Under the pieces are notes generated by a model. That model was not told the origin of the DNA, made no database searches, and was given only the letters and a program-made list of their open reading frames with translations. Shown one piece after another: positions 59,021 to 64,000 of a stretch of 64,000 bases of DNA; position 1 is the first letter of the stretch; each line of letters begins with the position of its first letter. Both the position numbers and the translations under genes were made by a program. The stretch is from Trichoplusia ni (Eukaryota; Arthropoda; Insecta; Lepidoptera; Noctuidae): positions 13,099,657 through 13,163,656 of the forward strand of contig NC_039482.1 of the NCBI RefSeq assembly GCF_003590095.1, read 5' to 3'.

Positions 59021-60734
59021 ATAATATGCCGAATGATTGTTGTTTGCAAAGCAAGATCGGTACGGGACTTTTATTCCTTATATATATATAAACTAGACTT
59101 ATAAATACCTAAATTCTAGGTGTACTTAGTTAAAAAATTGTGAGTCTTATATTCGTATATGCACATATTTTGGGTTCTAAGCTAGAAGGTTGATATCAAT
59201 CATAGTGTAAGGTTTATTTTTTAATTAAACTCGTTGCATTCTGAAGATAAATCCAGATGAGTCCCTGCTAGACAATAGTGTCTTCCATTCCATTCAAGTC
59301 ATTTTATCAAGCTGGCACCAAGATTTTTAATCTGTCTTTTAAATTCGCATTTTAAAATAGACTTGTATTACTCGAACAATTTTTTTTAAAGACAAATGGG
59401 TTCATTCTCTATTTCTTCTATCCTTGAAAAGATCTAATAAATCTAAAGTAACCGCTTACGGAAAACGTCTTTTGTTTCACATTATAGAAATTAGTTTCTA
59501 AAATAATGCTGACCTGTGCCCTAACTGTAGAATATCAAAGAAGGATAGCAGCGTTAGTGCAAGCGAGACACAGCTACGCGAATTAGAGAGCGCTATCTCA
59601 CTCCCACATTGGGTCTTAAGAACTCATAATACCGTGGACACAGTATTCTATTTAGCCATGGCCTACTTTTCAGATGTCAAGTATAATACAACAACAATAG
59701 GAAGATTTTAACATTAGCCTCAAGGTCGCTAATGAATGAGCCTCAAAAATAAGAAAACTGTTTCCAGAGATGAATGGCCCTGGTTTCCACATTCATTTTA
59801 AAGCTATTCATCATGAAAACTGTCTTTTGTATGTTTTAATGCTGCTTTCATTAATCTGGTGTGTTTTATGCCGTATTTGTGAACAGCAAGATGAACACGT
59901 AATTAAACCCGCGTAATTAAGTGTCATTTTTGATCATAAAATAATTATAAATCGGTGTACAATATTCAAATTTAGAGGTCCTCTAATTGTCAGTCACTGC
60001 TGTATATTCCCGGCGATAACTTATTTATATAGAATTTAATTACAAAGATTTTTATGATTATGTTTTTTTTTAAGACAATAAATACTAAGACACGTATAAG
60101 TTTTAGTATGTAAGTCATCAAAGGGCAACCCAATGGGGAATTATAAAGCAGCAACTGACATGCCTACAGGGCTACAGTCCACCCTATCAGCAATCATCTT
60201 CACAATGCTGATGCAGCTAGCCCTCACCTTGGGCAGTACACAAAACAGTCGCAAAACGCAGAACAAACATTAAAAGAACCAAGTTTGAGAAACAAAGGGA
60301 AATAAATATTAATTTGTCGACACCCTAAAGTATCTGTTAGCGAAAGTTATTAAAAATGTAGCCGGCCCATTTCAAACACATTTATTTCGTTTAAGCCTGA
60401 ATAAACAGCTAAGTTAAAATAACGAGGAACCGTAATTCGTTGTTATGAGATTGAAAGCAGAGCGACCTGTTTGTGACCTGTCCTTGCGGCATGCGATAGT
60501 ATTTACAGAAGGTTTGATCGACAATGTTCACGAAACTAAATTACAGAAATAAATAATTACTATTTTCATTGTATAGGGCGTCTACGTTTTGAAGCAATAT
60601 AGGAGTATGTGATAGGAGTTATTGAAAAGAGATCCACCAAAGAGACCACCGGTGTTCGTGTGGTGCCTTTCCACAATTGCAACAGACGCAGCAGTTGCCG
60701 ATTTTTAACAATTAAGAGTGCAGATAATTGGTCA

Positions 60735-60835
60735 TTGTTATGGTTCCGTACAAAAAGGGTTAAAAACGCTTCACTGTTTGTCGGTCCGTCTGTCACCAGG
60801 CTGTCATGTCATAGCTAGATTGGGGCAATTTTCAC
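60735..60835 (+). repeat. Retroelement tail, family D piece
   Basis: 'ggttccgtacaaaaaggg', 'cggtccgtctgtcaccagg', 'ctgtcatgtcatagctag'. It is a copy of the same family as 28655-28800. Confidence 0.6.
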
Positions 60836-62069
60836 AGATTATGTTATTCCGTTGCCGCAGTTGCAACAAGGAATCAAAAAAACAAAATTGCGGTGAACCG
60901 ACATATCTTTTCTTAAACAAAATAAATTAAAGCTGAAACAATTAGCCTTCTGTTCCTACTTCATCCTCAACCCTTCGCAGATTTACCTAGGGTCAAGGTG
61001 AAGGTCACACGTGTGTTCCAATGTGCTAATGTGACCCCCAGAGGAATTCGTGAGCTAAAGAAATGCTAAATGTATTGTTATTACTAGGTTTCTTATAAAA
61101 GATGAAAATCTTGGAGCTAGTTATGTTATATAACAAAAGGATTTGTTATCTCAGCACTAATTAACTTGCCTGTCCCTGTAGATATTAGTTTTTGGAAGCG
61201 TGTAAGCTGATTTTGAGATTTGATTAATATCAAAGGATTTAGAAAATAAGGGATTTCTTTTTCTGCCGTTTTAGAGTTGAATGAGCGGTAGTTGTTTGTG
61301 ATGTTTTTTTTATCTGCACCTCCAATTAATTGGAAAACGGACATTGGAAAGAGAAGATGAATAAGGAAGAGACCAGAGTCACCAAATCCAATTGTACCAT
61401 TTTAGACCAAATCTAAATGTTCAGTTTATGCGATCAGTATAAAACTTGTTTTTATAACAAAAAGTTACGGTTATGATGTCTATAATAATTAATACTTACT
61501 TATCGAATATTCCTACGTTATACTGTTTTGAAAACTGATTACTATTATCGCCTATTTAATTACTGCCTGCACAGCTACTGTACCTATATACTTGGCTTAT
61601 TGGACACAGACTTCTAGCTTACCTACTCCTTACAAATCAGGATCGTGAGTTTGAAACAAGTCTTCAATCTCCACAACTAGTTCAGAAACAAGGAACATTT
61701 ATAAATAGTGTCAAGTCGTATATCACAAGTTTTAGCGTTTCAACAGTGAAACGGGAAAGTAGCGTATTGTTTTGTCTAACAATAAGTTTTTGATTTACCG
61801 TTTTTGTAATTACGGTGAAATACTGCTATTTTTGTTTCTTGTGTTTAGTTGAAAATATGAAAGGTAAAGGCACGCCGCGTGGTTATAATGGGTATGTCGA
61901 ATCGGTGTTTTATTTGTTGTGCGAATGTGAAAATACGTTTTTAACTATGTAAGGTATTCTTACTCAAATTATGAATACCGGTAAAAGCCTTCTTGACTAT
62001 AATATATGACTAAGTCTATATGAATATAATAACACCGTTTATGTATATGTTCTATTGCTGGAAGCAGGT

Positions 62070-62195
62070 ATACTCCCTTAGAGGAAGGATTTGAGCATTG
62101 ATCACCACGCTAGCTCACTGCGGGTTGCGGATTTCAGATTCCAGTAATTAGAACCCAGGTTTCCTGATGACGTTTTCCTTTAGTAGGTATGTGCA
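62070..62195 (+). repeat. Retroelement fragment
   Basis: 'actgcgggttgcggatttc', 'agaacccaggtttcctgatg' and 'acgttttcctt'. It resembles a repeat ending 'ggtttcctcacgatgttttc' that is frequent in moth genomes. Confidence 0.5.
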
Positions 62196-64000
62196 TTCGC
62201 GACATACCATAATGCCAATTACCTCATTTAGAATGGTCAAAATCCTGGGATCACGAAGGTAATAATGACTTAAAGAAAGTACAAAAAGACATCCCTTATC
62301 TATGTTGAAAATACCTACAAAGTACCTATGTCATCAATGAACAATGATAAAATAACTATACTCATTGATCACTGCCGATCCCAAAACGCGATACCGATGC
62401 GATATAACGTATAACCCCAAATTGGTATGTTGTAATACAAACCAATAACAATGTGACAGCCGCGTGCCACTGTTCGCGGGTTTCGTGCGCCGGCGCCGGT
62501 CTACGCGTTGCGTCACGAGAGTAGGGTGACCATGGTGTACTGAATAGTGTGGAAAATTATTTATGATTATTACGATTATGTGTCAAGTGTGTTTTTATAG
62601 ATAGATATGGTTTATTTGAAATTAGACTTAATCGTTTTACTATTTCGGTTCGGAAAGGCGTTTCGGATTTTTTGAAAAAAAGCTCGAGATTTCCTTTTTC
62701 ATAATTTAGAGTTAAATTTAAACGTATGTTTGTGTCCTTTGGCTGGCGTGACTTATAATGACATAAAATAGAAATGAAATCAGCAACAAAAAATAGTTAT
62801 TCAGCAGATTCGATTCCCATCATTTATCAAAAGTTTATTTCAAAACATTACTATTACTGACTGATGAATAAATGTATAAATGTCCTCAATAACATAAAAC
62901 CATGGCCACCTGACCGGTGCGTTAGCCGGTAGCAGTCGCGCGCATGTCAATACGCTCAGCGAAAGTGATTATCATTCCATTACAGAGCGCTTGCGCAATA
63001 CACAAGTATTCACCGCTCTTACGTTTTTAATTTATTGTTATTTACTATATGGATTTATGGGACGGACGTGCCCGGAAATATTGGAAGTACAGATTTGGGT
63101 GGCTTGCTCTATAAGTAAATGAACTGATATGTATATATATATACATTTTTCGGCTTCTGGAAGGCAAGGAGTATGGATAGAGTGGTAAAACTTATACTGG
63201 TTTTGAAAGACTAAAAGAAAAGTTTTTTTTTCATGAATGTTGTCCTGTTTTAGTCACATCGTGAGGCTCATTTACTATGAAATGAAGCTACTATGTAGTT
63301 GCTCCTCCAAGAGTCTTTAATTGAGACTCGGTTTGGATCCAATCCCGGTAAAAACGCGTGAATCATGAAGTCTCTTATTTACAGTTCTCTGTTACAGATC
63401 GAAAACAAATCACAAACAGCTAATTTCATACGTACTATACAGCACGTATGAAATCAATAGCGCAAGTAAAGAAATAGTCATAACTAGAACATGAATCTAC
63501 GAGTAGTGAGCAAATTATTAGTTTAGAATTATTTATTCTTGATGGTAATCTTCTCACTTGCATTTTACGAGTAAACACAGTAATAAAAACTCTAGCATAG
63601 AAAAATACCTACTTCAAATAGTTATTCAACATTATATCTACCTGTTTCATAATTAATGGCGGGTTTAGGAAGAGGAGCAGTTTCTTCTGGAATATAAGAC
63701 TTTAATAAGAGCCGTCTGCCTTTGTTTTAAGGTCTCCGGGGAAATTCTAAGTTAGATAAGTGGGAGGTAACGTTGTGTAAAGTCGTCTGATTTATAAGGT
63801 GTTTTAATGTCCTAAGTTATGTTCCTACTGCTCATGTAGGTAGACTGAAAGTTCTCAGAGAAGCGTAATGTGATTTTAAATCTAGTATTATACAGCTGAA
63901 GAGTTTGTTTGTTACAGCAGTAATTTAAGGAAATATTCATTCTACTTGTAAAATCTTATAAGTGTTAAATAGATCATTTAATAAGTTATAATTCATAGGA

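Larger units (their letters stand above)
47601..64000. other. Gene-poor region, possibly 5' introns of the coiled-coil gene
   Basis: Apart from the repeats and one weak exon listed separately, I find no convincing coding sequence. Three short patches are richer in CpG than their surroundings and could hold promoters or non-coding first exons: about 54060-54160, 62455-62530 and 62905-63010. None has a start-plus-donor that I can defend. The upstream exon or exons of the gene ending at 45483 should lie here or beyond the window. Confidence 0.4.

Noticed and set aside
60125..60275. Small frame reading ...MPTGLQSTLSAIIFTMLMQ... as a possible membrane-protein exon
   Set aside because: It has one hydrophobic run, but no good acceptor, no partner exon, no recognised family, and a stop codon close upstream. 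I could not support it as a gene.
1..64000. CRISPR arrays, bacterial operons or integrated viral genes
   Set aside because: No regularly spaced direct repeats with unique spacers, no closely packed open frames with ribosome binding sites, and no recognisable viral protein are present. Introns and repeats mark this as animal nuclear DNA.

Overview
The window looks like nuclear DNA of a moth or butterfly (Lepidoptera). It is AT-rich, its genes are sparse and intron-containing, and it is dense in repeat tails that I know from lepidopteran genomes: 'cgcccgcggcttcgcccgcg' and 'gttgcccgcgacttcgtcc' LINE tails, tRNA-derived SINEs ending 'gttgggaaaaggctaggcc', and '(cat)n...ccactgctggacataggcct' tails. 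I cannot fix the species. Family identifications rest on recognition, not on a search.

Genes, left to right. (1) Ribosomal protein L7A lies on the minus strand (5847-8947). All seven coding exons can be joined into a 268-aa protein with clean GT-AG borders. Five of its six introns hold a box C/D snoRNA candidate: two U36-type guides for 18S rRNA, one guide matching a 28S segment, and two that each seem to keep one half of U24. (2) An unrecognised two-exon gene for a predicted secreted 399-aa protein (9499-10829, plus strand) is divergent from RpL7A. (3) tRNA-Cys(GCA) is at 19357-19428, minus strand. (4) A two-exon gene for a 117-aa cysteine-rich secreted protein is at 36244-37004, minus strand. 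(5) The last two exons of an unrecognised coiled-coil protein are at 45483-47600, minus strand; its upstream exons must lie further right or outside the window. An orphan exon-like piece with a Myb/SANT-like pattern is at 52888-53005.

Mobile DNA fills most of the rest. The most striking locus is a nest at 12509-16305. A hAT-like element with 'TAGAGATGCGCCGAATA' ends and near-matching 8-bp target repeats contains a LINE tail. That tail is split cleanly by a 3.0-kb element with Spy-like features (inserted between AAA and TTT, no target duplication). Inside that element lie a SINE relic and a broken multi-copy lepidopteran ORF. A 149-bp miniature of the same Spy-like element sits at 29483-29631, also between AAA and TTT. 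A second TIR element (21858-23213) has 6-bp TCGTAC duplications and could not be assigned to a superfamily. Other items are a MITE inside a SINE, a Penelope-like fragment with a hammerhead-like motif, six copies of one LINE tail, and several near-perfect palindromes.

The best candidates for something not yet described are the arrangement of split and duplicated snoRNAs in RpL7A and the nested transposon stack. From 47.6 kb to 64 kb I see no convincing gene; it may be the long 5' intron of the coiled-coil gene.
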